Shown here piece by piece: positions 36,117-44,869 of a DNA stretch of 64,000 nt; position 1 is the stretch's first letter; each line of letters opens with the position of its first letter. The position numbers and the translations under genes were made by a program. Below the pieces are notes generated by a model. That model was not told the origin of the DNA. It made no database searches and worked only from the letters and a program-made list of their open reading frames with translations. The DNA comes from Streptomyces sp. PH10-H1. Lineage in GTDB: Bacteria; Actinomycetota; Actinomycetes; Streptomycetales; Streptomycetaceae. The DNA is taken from NCBI RefSeq assembly GCF_030063355.1, contig NZ_JASISZ010000030.1, forward strand, positions 1 to 64,000, read 5' to 3'.

Positions 36117-36160
36117 GGTGTCCGCGTCCCCGGTCCCGGAGCCGGGACGTTCTGACTACT

Positions 36161-36895
36161 GTGGACCCGGTGTTCACCCCCCAAGGACCCATGTTCCGCG
36201 AGCTGACGGTGCAGGCGCTCACCTCCATCGAGCGCGGCTACGACCTCCTGGCCCCGAAATTCGATCACACCCCGTTCCGCACCCCTGATCGTTTCCTGGA
36301 CGCGGCCGCCGGCACCCTGCGCACCCTCGGCCCGTTCGAGGCGGGCCTCGACGTCTGCTGCGGCACGGGCGCCGGCGTTCGGGTATTGCGGCCCCTGTGC
36401 CGGGAACGGGTCACCGGAGTCGACTTCAGCGCCGGGATGCTGGCTGCCGCCCAGGAGGCCGTCGCTGGGGAGGGGACGCCGGCGGTGGAGTGGGTGCGGG
36501 CTGATGTCCGCGCCCTGCCGTTCACCGGTGCCTTCGACCTGGCAGTGAGTTTCGGGGCGTTCGGGCACTTCCTGCCCGCCGAGCGGCCCAAGCTGTTCGC
36601 AGAGGTCCACCGGTCACTGCGGCCGGGCGGGCTCTTCGCCTTCCCCCTGGGCGCGCCTCAGCCCTTCCGCTCCCCGCTGTACTGGGCGCTGCTCGGCTTC
36701 GACTCGGTGATGCGCGCCCGCAATCTGCTGTGGCGCCCGCAGTTCGTCATGTACTACCGGACCTTCCCGCTGCGGGGTGTGCGCGACGATCTGGTCAGGG
36801 CCGGGTTCACGGTGCGGCTGCTGCCGCTCGAGGAGTTCGGCCGCCGCGAGGACGGCAGCCCCAACTGGCGGCTGGTCGTGGCCCGCCGGATATGA
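36161..36895 (+). CDS. Class I SAM-dependent methyltransferase
   Basis: 244 residues. SAM-binding motif I is G-L-D-V-C-C-G-T-G-A-G at about 63-73; G-V-D-F-S-A-G-M-L is the acidic-loop region; R-A-D-V-R-A-L-P-F and F-A-E-V-H-R-S-L-R-P-G-G-L follow in the normal order (motifs II-III). Substrate unknown. GTG start (36161) with no strong ribosome site; it lies 44 bp after clpX on the same strand and could be read through from it. Converges with the CAP-domain gene, 24 bp apart. Confidence 0.82.
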   Translation: MDPVFTPQGPMFRELTVQALTSIERGYDLLAPKFDHTPFRTPDRFLDAAAGTLRTLGPFEAGLDVCCGTGAGVRVLRPLCRERVTGVDFSAGMLAAAQEAVAGEGTPAVEWVRADVRALPFTGAFDLAVSFGAFGHFLPAERPKLFAEVHRSLRPGGLFAFPLGAPQPFRSPLYWALLGFDSVMRARNLLWRPQFVMYYRTFPLRGVRDDLVRAGFTVRLLPLEEFGRREDGSPNWRLVVARRI

Positions 36896-36919
36896 CCACG
36901 ACCGGCTCCTTGACCGCGC

Positions 36920-37714
36920 CTACTGGGAGAAGTCCTGGGTGAGCCAGACGGTGCCGGAACCGTCCCGGGTGACGGCGATGCCGATGTGGGTGAAGGAGGA
37001 GCTCAGGATGTTCCGGCGGTGACCGTCGTTGGGCGGTCGCTCGTCGAGCATGCCCTGGGTGAGGTTGACCGCCATCGTCGCCATGGCCTGCTCGGTGGCC
37101 GAGACCGGGCCGCCTTCGCCGATGTTCTCGCCCGCAGAGGACCACTGCACGCCCTGGGCCCGCTCGCGGTCACCGAACGCGGGCTCGCCGGGGCACTGGT
37201 GGGAGAGCCCGCAACCGCTGAGCATCACCTGGTTGTGCCCGGCGGCGCTGCGGTTCAGTCCGGCGCTGAGGAGGTAGGCGGGCAGCCCCTGGTCGGCCCG
37301 GGCTTTGTTGATCAGGGCCAGCACCTGCTGCGCCGCATCGCCGGAGGCGGGGGGCCGGGACGGGGTGGTGGAAGGAACTGGCTTTGTCGGCGTCGGGACC
37401 GGACGGGTCGTCGGCGTGTGACGCGGGGGTATGCGGGAGGGTGTCGCCGTCGGGTGCGTGGGGCGTGTCTCCGGTGTCCGCGGCGGGGTGGCGGGCGACG
37501 TCGGGGGCGCTCCGGATCCAGCGGTGGGCGTATCGGTGGTGGGCTGCGAGGAGGTGTGGGTGGCGCCGCCGCCGATGCAGGCGAAGGCGGTCCCACCGCC
37601 CAGCGCGGCGATGACGGCGGCTCCGATGACGGCCTTGCGCAGGCGGGGCCGGCGCGGAGCGCGGTGCTGCGGCGCGGAGTCACCGGGAGAACCGGCGCGG
37701 CGATGAGAACTCAT
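36920..37714 (-). CDS. Secreted CAP/SCP-domain protein
   Basis: 264 residues. An Arg-rich N terminus then the hydrophobic segment V-I-G-A-A-V-I-A-A-L-G-G-G-T-A-F-A (about 35-51) forms a long signal peptide or anchor. A Pro/Thr-rich linker (about 60-135) leads to the CAP domain, with L-I-N-K-A-R-A-D-Q-G-L, S-A-G-E-N-I-G, M-L-D-E-R-P-P-N-D-G-H-R-R-N-I-L and I-G-I-A-V. The His/Glu pair typical of CAP cavities is present (G-H-R-R-N, A-G-E-N-I). Extracellular or wall-associated; function in bacteria is unclear. ATG at 37714. Confidence 0.85.
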   Translation of the reverse strand: MSSHRRAGSPGDSAPQHRAPRRPRLRKAVIGAAVIAALGGGTAFACIGGGATHTSSQPTTDTPTAGSGAPPTSPATPPRTPETRPTHPTATPSRIPPRHTPTTRPVPTPTKPVPSTTPSRPPASGDAAQQVLALINKARADQGLPAYLLSAGLNRSAAGHNQVMLSGCGLSHQCPGEPAFGDRERAQGVQWSSAGENIGEGGPVSATEQAMATMAVNLTQGMLDERPPNDGHRRNILSSSFTHIGIAVTRDGSGTVWLTQDFSQ

Positions 37715-37881
37715 GGGGAGAAACCCTCGGGAATCGGCAGTGCGGGGTTCCCGGCGCGGCACACGAGTGTGGGGGGAGGTGGCCACGCCGGGAAGCTGTC
37801 GGGCCCGGCCGGAAGGTTCGCGATACGACGACCGGGCGAGATCGAACCTAGATGCTTTCCGTTCGGTTCACACTGCGCGAC

Positions 37882-37909
37882 GGGAACCTTAGATTCCCCT
37901 AAGGTTCCC
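37882..37909. terminator. Perfect 11-bp inverted repeat (terminator or operator)
   Basis: GGGAACCTTAG and CTAAGGTTCCC separated by ATTCCC. It lies 34 bp beyond the stop of the small anchored protein gene (37943) and about 170 bp upstream of the CAP gene start, both on the minus strand. No U-tract. It can serve as terminator of the first or operator of the second. Confidence 0.6.
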
Positions 37910-37942
37910 CGCAGGTGCCGCTCGGTTCAGCGCCCGGCACGA

Positions 37943-38479
37943 CTACCAGGAGACTTCGCGCGTGACCGCCTGTGGCTGGGGGTGGATGGTGCCCGTGGTC
38001 TCCGAGCGGTGGTTCGCGCTGGAGAAGGTCACGGTCAACGTGTCCGGTGCGGACTGAGCGGTGCTGGTGGTGAATCCGGGCGCCGGCACCGCGGAGACCA
38101 GGCAGATGGCATCGGCGCCCATGTTGAAGGTCACCTGGCCGCCCATGGACTGCATGGTGTGCACCCCCGCCCCGCCCCGGCAGGTGTATCCCGCGCCCTG
38201 GACGGCGGCCGGGACCGGCGTCGTCGGGCGAGCGGTGGTGGCCCGGGGGGAAGGAGCAGGCGGCGTGGTGGGGGAGGGGGAAGCGTTCGGCGCGGAGGTG
38301 GCGGGGCCGATGAGACCCGGAGTGGGGGTCGGCGTGGTGAACACCGTCGGAAGCGCGTGGGCGGTCGGCGGAAGGGCGGCGGTGGAATGCACCACAAAGC
38401 GCACGGCGAGGAAGGCCGCGGTCACGGTCAGAGCCGTACAGCACAGCCAGATCATGAGATAGCGCAGAGACCGGGGCAC
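37943..38479 (-). CDS. Membrane-anchored secreted protein of unknown function
   Basis: 178 residues. A single hydrophobic segment (about 6-28; Y-L-M-I-W-L-C-C-T-A-L-T-V-T-A-A-F-L-A) is followed by a Thr/Pro/Ser-rich stalk (about 33-90) and a compact domain with two Cys (G-Y-T-C-R-G-G and A-I-C-L-V) that may form a disulfide. I do not recognise the domain. GTG start. It is divergent from the response regulator gene with 35 bp between starts, so both share a promoter region and it may be a target of that two-component system. Confidence 0.65.
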   Translation of the reverse strand: MPRSLRYLMIWLCCTALTVTAAFLAVRFVVHSTAALPPTAHALPTVFTTPTPTPGLIGPATSAPNASPSPTTPPAPSPRATTARPTTPVPAAVQGAGYTCRGGAGVHTMQSMGGQVTFNMGADAICLVSAVPAPGFTTSTAQSAPDTLTVTFSSANHRSETTGTIHPQPQAVTREVSW

Positions 38480-38514
38480 CGCACCATCATGGCCGATCCG
38501 TTACGGTGTGCCGC

Positions 38515-39231
38515 ATGTCCAGCGTCCTTGTCGTCGAAGACGACCCCGCCATACGCGCGGCACTGATCGAGATCCTGACCGGTGACGGCCACATGGTGCG
38601 CAGTGCGGCCGACGGATTCAGCGGACTGCGAGAGGTGACGCAGGGACATTTGGACGCGGTGATCCTGGACCTGGGACTGCCCGATCTGGACGGAAGTGAC
38701 GCGCTGCGCATGATCCGTGGGATCTCGCAGGTGCCGGTGCTCGTGGTGACCGCCCGTGACGAGGACTCCGAGATCATCCGGCTGCTCAACGCGGGAGCCG
38801 ACGACTATCTCGTCAAGCCCTTCTCCAGCGGGCAGCTGATCGCGCGCCTGACCGCGGTGCTGCGGCGCGTCGGCAGGGCCGGCGTCGGGGTGCCGGGCGG
38901 CCTGCACGAAGGACCGTCGGCGGCGCAGGGTCCGATCTCGATCGGTGAGCTGCAGGTGGACGCCATGGCCCGCACGGCACATCTGCTCGGGCGGGAACTC
39001 CACCTGACGCGGCGCGAGTTCGACCTGCTCGCCTACCTGGCGAGCAATGCCGGCTGCGTCGTCTCCAAACGCAGGATCCTGACCGAGGTGTGGCGCGAGT
39101 CGTATGTCGACGACGCGACCATCGACGTGCACCTGTCCGCGCTGCGTCGCAAACTCGGTGAACGGGCGGCCCGTCCGCGATATCTCCACACGGTGCGCGG
39201 AGTCGGCATCAAACTGGTGACGCCGCCGTGA
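38515..39231 (+). CDS. OmpR/PhoB-family response regulator
   Basis: 238 residues. Receiver domain (1-120): V-V-E-D-D-P at the acidic pocket, phospho-acceptor D52 in I-L-D-L-G-L-P-D, and K of V-K-P-F near 104. C-terminal winged helix (about 145-238) with L-T-R-R-E-F-D-L-L-A-Y-L and V-D-V-H-like D-V-H-L-S-A-L-R-R-K-L. ATG at 38515. Overlaps the histidine kinase gene by 4 bp. Linked to the divergent anchored protein. Confidence 0.93.
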   Translation: MSSVLVVEDDPAIRAALIEILTGDGHMVRSAADGFSGLREVTQGHLDAVILDLGLPDLDGSDALRMIRGISQVPVLVVTARDEDSEIIRLLNAGADDYLVKPFSSGQLIARLTAVLRRVGRAGVGVPGGLHEGPSAAQGPISIGELQVDAMARTAHLLGRELHLTRREFDLLAYLASNAGCVVSKRRILTEVWRESYVDDATIDVHLSALRRKLGERAARPRYLHTVRGVGIKLVTPP

Positions 39232-40658
39232 GACGCACTCTGGCAGGGGTGGCGCTGGCGGTCACCTCCATGGTGGCCCTGTCCTTCCTGATACCCCTCG
39301 CCCTGCTGGTGCGTTCCGAGGCCCGCAACCAGGCGATCACCGCCGCCGAACAGCGGGCCGCGGCCCTGGCTCCCGTGCTCGCTCTCACCGCTGACGTTCC
39401 CGATCTGCGCCAGGCCATCTCCGTCCTGGCTCCGGGCGACGAGCTGAGCGTTCACCTTCCGTCCGGCGCGCTCGTCGGACCCACCCATACGCCCGCCTCG
39501 CTGCTGGTGCGCGCCGCGCGGGACGGCGAGGCCATCGCGCAGAACCGGCCGGACGGATGGGTCTACCTCCAGCCGGTCGTGCTGGGTCCGCAGCGGGTGG
39601 CGGTGATCGAGGAGTTCGTCCCGCAGGGTCGGCTCACCCGGGGGGTGGCCGCCTCCTGGGGAGCGATGACCCTGCTCGCGCTGGCCCTGGTCGTCGGCTC
39701 CACGCTCGTCGCGGACCGGCTCGCGGCCCGGGTGGTGCGCTCCTCCCACAACCTCTCCCGCGCCTCCCACGCCCTGGGCCGCGGAGACCTCAACACCCGC
39801 GTGGACCCGATGGGACCACCTGAACTGTACGAAGCCGGCCTGGCCTTCAACGCCATGGCCGACCGGATGCTGGAGCTGCTCGCCGTCGAACGCGAGCTGG
39901 TGGCAGACCTCTCCCACCGCCTTCGAACGCCCCTGACCGCCCTGCGGCTGGCCGCCGACCGGATGGGACCGACCACGGACGCGGAACGCATCGCCGCAGC
40001 GATCCACCACCTCGACTCGGAACTGCACTCCATCATCACCGCCGCCCGCACCCCGCTGGCGGTGGGACCGATGGGATGGGGCCTGCGATCCCTCGCGGAT
40101 CCAGCCGCTCCCGGCCGGTTCGGCGCTCAGGGACCACCCGCCGCGGGCTGTGCGGCCGCCGCGGTGATCCGGCGCAAAGCCGGCTTCTGGGCCGTGCTGG
40201 CCGAACAGCAACGCCGCCCCTTCCAGGTGGACATCACCGTTGAGGACGCCCTGATCGAGCTGCCCGAGGACGACCTCGCGGCCGTGCTCGACGCCCTGGT
40301 CGGCAACGTGTTCCGGCACACCGCGCCCGGCACCGCGTTCGCGGTGCGCCTGGAGCGGAGCGCACAGACCGTGGCCCTCGTCGTCGAGGACGCCGGCCCT
40401 GGCATCCCGGATCCGGGCGGCGCCGTGGCGCGGGGAGTCAGCACCGTCTCCACCGGCCTCGGACTGGACATCGCCCACCGGGCGGCGGCGGCGACCCGGG
40501 GGACCGTGGACATCACCCGCGGCCGCCTGGGCGGCACTCAGGTCGAGGTGACCTTCGGACTCGCCGCCGCACACAGCCGCGGAGCGCGCACCAAACGCCG
40601 ACGCCGTCCCGGCGTCTCCTCCGGACGCGCACGACCGCGATGGTGGCCCGTGCGATGA
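39228..40658 (+). CDS. Sensor histidine kinase partner
   Basis: 476 residues. Two membrane segments (about 7-28 and 140-160) flank an extracellular sensor of about 110 residues. HAMP region about 165-215. Phospho-acceptor H230 in D-L-S-H-R-L-R-T-P-L. ATP-binding N box around N360 (G-N-V-F-R-H-T), and E-D-A-G-P-G-I-P G box with G-L-G-L downstream. A very basic tail (R-G-A-R-T-K-R-R-R-R) ends the protein. GTG start in GTGA overlap with the regulator gene, so translation is coupled. Confidence 0.92.
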   Translation: MRRTLAGVALAVTSMVALSFLIPLALLVRSEARNQAITAAEQRAAALAPVLALTADVPDLRQAISVLAPGDELSVHLPSGALVGPTHTPASLLVRAARDGEAIAQNRPDGWVYLQPVVLGPQRVAVIEEFVPQGRLTRGVAASWGAMTLLALALVVGSTLVADRLAARVVRSSHNLSRASHALGRGDLNTRVDPMGPPELYEAGLAFNAMADRMLELLAVERELVADLSHRLRTPLTALRLAADRMGPTTDAERIAAAIHHLDSELHSIITAARTPLAVGPMGWGLRSLADPAAPGRFGAQGPPAAGCAAAAVIRRKAGFWAVLAEQQRRPFQVDITVEDALIELPEDDLAAVLDALVGNVFRHTAPGTAFAVRLERSAQTVALVVEDAGPGIPDPGGAVARGVSTVSTGLGLDIAHRAAAATRGTVDITRGRLGGTQVEVTFGLAAAHSRGARTKRRRRPGVSSGRARPRWWPVR

Positions 40659-40694
40659 CGCCAGGCGGAGCCCCGACTCAGCCGTCGAGGTCCT

Positions 40695-40961
40695 TCAGGG
40701 CTTCGTCGAACGATCGTCCAGACGTTGACCGCCTGAACGCGGTCGCCGGCGCGCACGGACCGCCACGAGTTCCCAGCCGAGCTCCGGCTCATCGGACTCC
40801 ATATCCAGCCCGCTGTCCAACAACCCCGGATCATCGATCAGTTGGAGGACGTGGTCGACAAGGTCGTGCTGCATCTGCCGCACCACGTCGGTCAGATCGT
40901 CCGGATCCACGCCGCATGCCGCCTGGGCCGTCGCCAGGGCCGTCGCCGGAGCTGGGGGCAT
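40695..40961 (-). CDS. Small hypothetical protein coupled to SRPBCC gene
   Basis: 88 residues, acidic in the middle (D-P-D-D-L-T-D-V-V-R-Q-M and D-S-G-L-D-M-E-S-D-E-P-E-L), basic at the end. ATG overlaps the upstream gene's stop (TGATG), so it is translationally coupled to the SRPBCC protein. No known domain. Amphipathic helix around 20-45. Coding status supported by the overlap and sensible codon use; function unknown. Confidence 0.5.
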   Translation of the reverse strand: MPPAPATALATAQAACGVDPDDLTDVVRQMQHDLVDHVLQLIDDPGLLDSGLDMESDEPELGWELVAVRARRRPRSGGQRLDDRSTKP

Positions 40962-41380
40962 CAGCCCTGCGAGGCCAGTGCGACCAGCGAAGCCATCGTG
41001 TCGGGCCAGTCGGCGGTGATGCCCGGGCCGATCTGCGGGCCGGCTTCGTCGGCGCCGGTGCCGGTGATCTCCATCCGGTACACGACGCGGATCCGGTTCG
41101 GGCCGACCGGTTCGATCCGGTGAATGGTCCGCAGCAGCAGCTCGTCGAAGCGGGCCTCATCGATGAACCGTTCGCCCTCGACCGCCTCCGCGACGCGCAG
41201 CAGGACCGGATCGTCCCCGGGCGGGGTCATCGAGATCTGCGCGCCGGCCGCGAACGGACCACTGATCTCGACCTTTTCGATCTCGGCGTTCCAGGTGCCC
41301 CAGTTCTCGACGTCGGCCCAGAGCCGCCAGATCGCCTGGGGGGTGGCGGTGGTCTCGATGCTGTGCTCGTACTCCCACAT
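40961..41380 (-). CDS. SRPBCC-family (START/Bet v1-like) protein
   Basis: 139 residues. Begins Y-E-H-S-I-E-T-T-A-T-P-Q-A-I-W-R-L-W-A-D-V-E-N-W, the typical first strand and helix of polyketide_cyc2-type SRPBCC proteins, and shows the later R-I-E-P-V-G-P-N-R-I-R-V-V-Y strand. Binds a hydrophobic ligand; function usually unknown. First gene of a two-gene unit whose AT-rich promoter carries two palindromes, suggesting dedicated control. Confidence 0.85.
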   Translation of the reverse strand: MWEYEHSIETTATPQAIWRLWADVENWGTWNAEIEKVEISGPFAAGAQISMTPPGDDPVLLRVAEAVEGERFIDEARFDELLLRTIHRIEPVGPNRIRVVYRMEITGTGADEAGPQIGPGITADWPDTMASLVALASQG

Positions 41381-41401
41381 GAGTGGCCTCCTCGCTCGGT
41401 T

Positions 41402-41429
41402 AATCTACGCATAGATTATATGCGCGCAT
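41402..41429. promoter_or_regulatory. Two adjacent palindromes upstream of SRPBCC gene
   Basis: AATCTACGCATAGATT (41402-41417, perfect 6-bp arms) and ATGCGCGCAT (41420-41429, perfect) lie 21-49 bp upstream of the SRPBCC start in an AT-rich pocket unlike its surroundings. Candidate operator or promoter. The remaining sequence to 41683 shows no gene. Confidence 0.5.
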
Positions 41430-41683
41430 GCTATTAGTCCAGAGGTGCGCGGCCCTCATTCGCCATCCCGGCGTGCTCTCGCCGCACCCTACGGACCCCC
41501 TGCGGGAGAGCAGGTGCGGCCGTCGGCGGGGCCTGGGCGCGGGGGATTCGCCCAGGTGGGCGAGGCGGGTGCGGGTGGCGCGTGTTGGTTTCCAGGGATC
41601 TCCCGGAACAGCGATGATTTCCGACCTGCGCAACGGTCAGTACAGGTGCAGGGCCGGAACACCGACGACGCCAGGAGAGCGCC

Positions 41684-42157
41684 ATGCCGCGGATCACGCC
41701 CAACCTTTGGTTCGACACCCAGAGTGAGGAGGCCGCCGAGTTCTATGTCTCGGTGTTCCCGAACTCGGAGATCAAGAGCATCACCCACTACGGCGAGGCC
41801 GGTCCGGGAGTGCCCGGCTCCGTGCTGACCGTCGACTTCGTGCTTGACGGCCAGCAGTACACCGCGATCAACGGCGGCCCCCAGTTCACCTTCGACGAGG
41901 CGATCTCGTTGCTGATCAACTGCGCCGACCAGGACGAGATCGACTACTACTGGGACAAACTCTCCGAGGGCGGCTCGGAGGGTCCGTGCGGCTGGCTGAA
42001 GGACAAGTACGGACTGTCCTGGCAGGTCGTCCCCGGCGGGATGAACGAATTGCTGAACGATCCGGACCAGGCACGCGGCCAACGGGCCATGAAAGCGGTG
42101 CTCGGCATGAAGAAGCTCGATGTGGCCGCGATCCAGGCCGCCGCCGACCAGGCCTAG
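41684..42157 (+). CDS. VOC-family protein, PhnB-like
   Basis: 157 residues. PhnB/3-demethylubiquinone-methyltransferase-like glyoxalase fold: N-L-W-F-D-T-Q-S-E-E-A-A-E-F-Y-V-S-V-F-P-N-S, F-V-L-D-G-Q-Q-Y-T-A-I-N-G-G-P and G-W-L-K-D-K-Y-G-L-S-W-Q-V-V-P. Enzymatic role unknown. ATG with GGAGAG-type site upstream. Stand-alone. Confidence 0.87.
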   Translation: MPRITPNLWFDTQSEEAAEFYVSVFPNSEIKSITHYGEAGPGVPGSVLTVDFVLDGQQYTAINGGPQFTFDEAISLLINCADQDEIDYYWDKLSEGGSEGPCGWLKDKYGLSWQVVPGGMNELLNDPDQARGQRAMKAVLGMKKLDVAAIQAAADQA

Positions 42158-42318
42158 GGCCGGTCCGCGACGTCCCGAGGTGAGACCGCCGCGGGGCGCT
42201 CGTCCCGGGCGAAGAGCACGATCGCCTCGGGCAAGCGCCCCGCTGCGGTCAAACGCCGTCCCAGGGCGCAAATCCTCGTGGTGGCAGCGGGGTTGACCGC
42301 GGTTGCTAGGGTTCGGCG

Positions 42319-43824
42319 GTGTCTGATTCCTCGCGCGATTCAGCGGCTGGTGCCGGATGGCACGGCCAGCAGCCCGGCCGGTTCAGAAGCCTGATGCCGG
42401 CCGGGGTCACCAAACTCTCGTGGCTGAATCCGGCCACCCTCTGGAGCGCGCGCAACGGGCCGCTCGCCTCGTTGCTGGGCGACCCGACCAACGACGACCG
42501 GAGGCGCTGGGTCGCCCGGCAACGAGGCGAGCAGCCCGACCGCGGGAGCTCCCCGGATTTCGTGATCGAGCGTGACGACCCGGAGTCGTACTCCTTCATG
42601 CTCATAGCGGACACCGGTGAGGGCGACGCCCCGCAGTACGCCGTGGTGCCCGGGTTTCTGGAGGCAGGCGCGGGAACCCGGTTCGCGGTTCTTTCGAGTG
42701 ACGTGATCTACCCTGTCGGCAGCGTCAATGACTACGGTCCCAAGTTCTTCCAGCCGTACAAGGACTACGACGCCCCGATCTACGCCGTGCCCGGCAACCA
42801 CGACTGGTACGACGGCCTGACGGGATTCATGCGGGTCTTCTGCGACGCTCCGGCACTGCCGCCGGCCGCTCGCCCGAAGCCCTTGTCGGCGGGCTGGTGG
42901 CGGGGGCTGCTGTGGAAGAGCTCTGACGTCGCCGACGAGCGGCGGCTGGACGAGGCGCGGCTCCTGAGGTCCGCTCCGGCACAGCAGGCGATGCAGCCCG
43001 GCCCGTACTGGGCCATTGATTCAGGGCCGTTGCGCATCATCGGCATCGATACCGGGCTGCTCGGCTCCATCGACAAGGAGCAGGGAGAGTGGCTGCGCCG
43101 CGTCTCCCAGGGGCCCGGACCCAAGATCCTGGTCACCGGTTCGCCTATCTACGTGGACGACAAATACCACCCCTGCGCCATCGAGGGCGGCGGCACCGTC
43201 GATGAGATCGTCCGCAACCCGGCCTGTCACTATGTGGCGGCGATCGGTGGCGACATACACAACTACCAGCACTATCCGGTCAACGTCGACGGGCGCACCA
43301 TCGAGTACATCGTCTGCGGGGGCGGCGGGGCGTTCATGCACGCCACCCACACCATCCCGCGGGTCGCGGTGGCCGGAGTCACCGAGCAGGACTTCCGCTG
43401 CTACCCCCTGCGCGGCGACTCCCTGGCCTTCTACAGCAAGGTCTATGGACGACGGCTGCGGATGAAACGATTCTTCGAACTCACCGCGGAGCAGGCGTCA
43501 GCGGTGATCGCCAAGCGGTTCGGCATCCCCCCGACCCGTACGGCGAACGCCCCGGTGACGCTGCGCGCGAGGCTCGTCGCCACCCTCCTCGGTGTGCCGT
43601 CCCGCCCGCACGGCAGGTCGTGGTTCCGGCTCCCGGTCCACAAGATCTACTCGCGGGTCTTCTCTTCCAGCTCCGCGAGCTACTCCCCGCCGTTCTTCAA
43701 GAGCTTCCTCCGCCTGGACGTCACCCCGGGCAGCCTACGGATCCGGTGCTTCGCCGCCACCGGATACCCCGAGCAGGAGATCGCCCCGCCGGTCGAGGAC
43801 GAGATCACCATTCCGCTCGGCTGA
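42319..43824 (+). CDS. Calcineurin-like metallophosphoesterase
   Basis: 501 residues. Metal-binding motifs in order: I-A-D-T-G-E-G (about 94), V-P-G-N-H-D-W-Y-D (about 157-165), and G-G-D-I-H-N-Y-Q-H-Y (about 310). The expected G-D-x-x-Y motif is replaced by S-S-D-V-I-Y-P, still with Asp. No signal peptide, so cytoplasmic. The C-terminal 130 residues are an additional beta domain. GTG start with no strong ribosome site. Terminator hairpin follows. Confidence 0.85.
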   Translation: MSDSSRDSAAGAGWHGQQPGRFRSLMPAGVTKLSWLNPATLWSARNGPLASLLGDPTNDDRRRWVARQRGEQPDRGSSPDFVIERDDPESYSFMLIADTGEGDAPQYAVVPGFLEAGAGTRFAVLSSDVIYPVGSVNDYGPKFFQPYKDYDAPIYAVPGNHDWYDGLTGFMRVFCDAPALPPAARPKPLSAGWWRGLLWKSSDVADERRLDEARLLRSAPAQQAMQPGPYWAIDSGPLRIIGIDTGLLGSIDKEQGEWLRRVSQGPGPKILVTGSPIYVDDKYHPCAIEGGGTVDEIVRNPACHYVAAIGGDIHNYQHYPVNVDGRTIEYIVCGGGGAFMHATHTIPRVAVAGVTEQDFRCYPLRGDSLAFYSKVYGRRLRMKRFFELTAEQASAVIAKRFGIPPTRTANAPVTLRARLVATLLGVPSRPHGRSWFRLPVHKIYSRVFSSSSASYSPPFFKSFLRLDVTPGSLRIRCFAATGYPEQEIAPPVEDEITIPLG

Positions 43825-43845
43825 GCGGCTCCGCGAGAGGCGGCC

Positions 43846-43868
43846 GAAAACCGCCGTCCACGGTTTTC
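43846..43868 (+). terminator. Hairpin after the metallophosphoesterase gene
   Basis: GAAAACCG / CGGTTTTC, 8-bp perfect arms, 7-base loop, followed by CCCC, 22 bases beyond the stop codon. Confidence 0.65.
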
Positions 43869-44008
43869 CCCCGTGCTCCCGTGCGGAACAGACAGTTCGG
43901 GCCACCCTCTCCGCATCGTCGGCGAAAGCCGACAGCATGAGGGGCGGCGACCGTCCGCAGCGGCGGCCCCGGCCTCATGTCGTTGCGCCCGTTAGGAGAT
44001 ACGAGCCC

Positions 44009-44680
44009 ATGACCGAAAGCACGACCATGGTGGTCCTGGTCCCCGACAACGACGACTTCATCGTCCGGTTCACCTCACTCGACGAACTGCTGCTGACGCC
44101 GCTGTCGGGGGCCGAGGAGCACGCGGAAGCGGGCGGACAGGACGTGTGGCGGCTGCCCGCCACGTTCCCCGCGAGGGCTGCTCAAGGGGCCTGGTACCGG
44201 ATCTGGCTGGCCATACCGGAGGCGGTACGGCTGTGGCAGGCGCGTGATCGCGACGAGCAGCCGCCGAACCGCCAGGCGCGGCGGCTGTTCGCGCCGGAGG
44301 GCGGGCACGAGCACATGCCGTTCTACCCCGTGACCGTGAACAGCGCCGACCTGAAGACCCTGCGCACCGCACACGCCGCGCTCATCAAGGCGCTCATCGC
44401 CGGTGATGAGGAGGACGACGACCTGCGGGAACTGCTGGACCAGCTCGCCGACGGCGAGGAGGCCACCGCCGAGAAGCTCGTCGGCCTCCTCGCCCTCACT
44501 CTGGACGTCCTCACCTTCGACACCGCCGACAGCCAGGTGCTGATCGCCGAGGTGACCGCCGCCGGCCCCGGCGCGAGCGTCACGCTGACCAGGGCCGGCG
44601 AAGCCGCGTACCGGCGGCTGGCCGTCCACTACAACCAGCTGATCTCCGGAGGCAACGCCCGGGACCTCCAGCGCTACTGA
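44009..44680 (+). CDS. Hypothetical protein
   Basis: 223 residues, soluble. N-terminal half contains V-P-D-N-D-D-F-I-V-R-F-T-S-L and a Trp-containing R-I-W-L-A-I-P-E-A segment. The C-terminal half is helical and very acidic (G-D-E-E-D-D-D-L-R-E-L-L-D-Q-L). I do not recognise a family. GGAGAT lies 12 bases before the ATG. Stand-alone; coding supported by codon use and ribosome site. Confidence 0.65.
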   Translation: MTESTTMVVLVPDNDDFIVRFTSLDELLLTPLSGAEEHAEAGGQDVWRLPATFPARAAQGAWYRIWLAIPEAVRLWQARDRDEQPPNRQARRLFAPEGGHEHMPFYPVTVNSADLKTLRTAHAALIKALIAGDEEDDDLRELLDQLADGEEATAEKLVGLLALTLDVLTFDTADSQVLIAEVTAAGPGASVTLTRAGEAAYRRLAVHYNQLISGGNARDLQRY

Positions 44681-44681
44681 A

Positions 44682-44808
44682 CTACCAGGCGGCGCCGGCT
44701 ATCTGTTTCGTGGTGGCGTTGAGACGGTTGAAGAGGTTGGTGACGCCGATCATGAGGACCAGGGCGGCGAGCTGCTGCTCGTCGAAGTGGGTGGCACGCC
44801 CGGCCATG
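44682..44808 (-). pseudogene. AhpD-like carboxymuconolactone decarboxylase, C-terminal remnant
   Basis: About 40 residues: R-A-T-H-F-D-E-Q-Q-L-A-A-L-V-L-M then I-G-V-T-N-L-F-N-R-L-N-A-T and A-G-A-A-W-stop. This is the usual last helix pair of AhpD-like proteins. The part with the C-x-x-C catalytic motif is deleted; upstream the sequence is the antisense of the RNA-ligase-like gene's leader. Confidence 0.65.
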
Positions 44809-44869
44809 GGCCGACGCCCAGCCACCCCGCATTCGCCCTCGGGCCGCCGCGGTGGCATCATCCCGACCC

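Noticed and set aside
42158..42318. Short minus-strand reading with A-I-V-L-F-A-R-D-E-R
   Set aside because: Only about 31 residues, overlaps the VOC stop, family not identifiable; could be a gene end but too weak to list.
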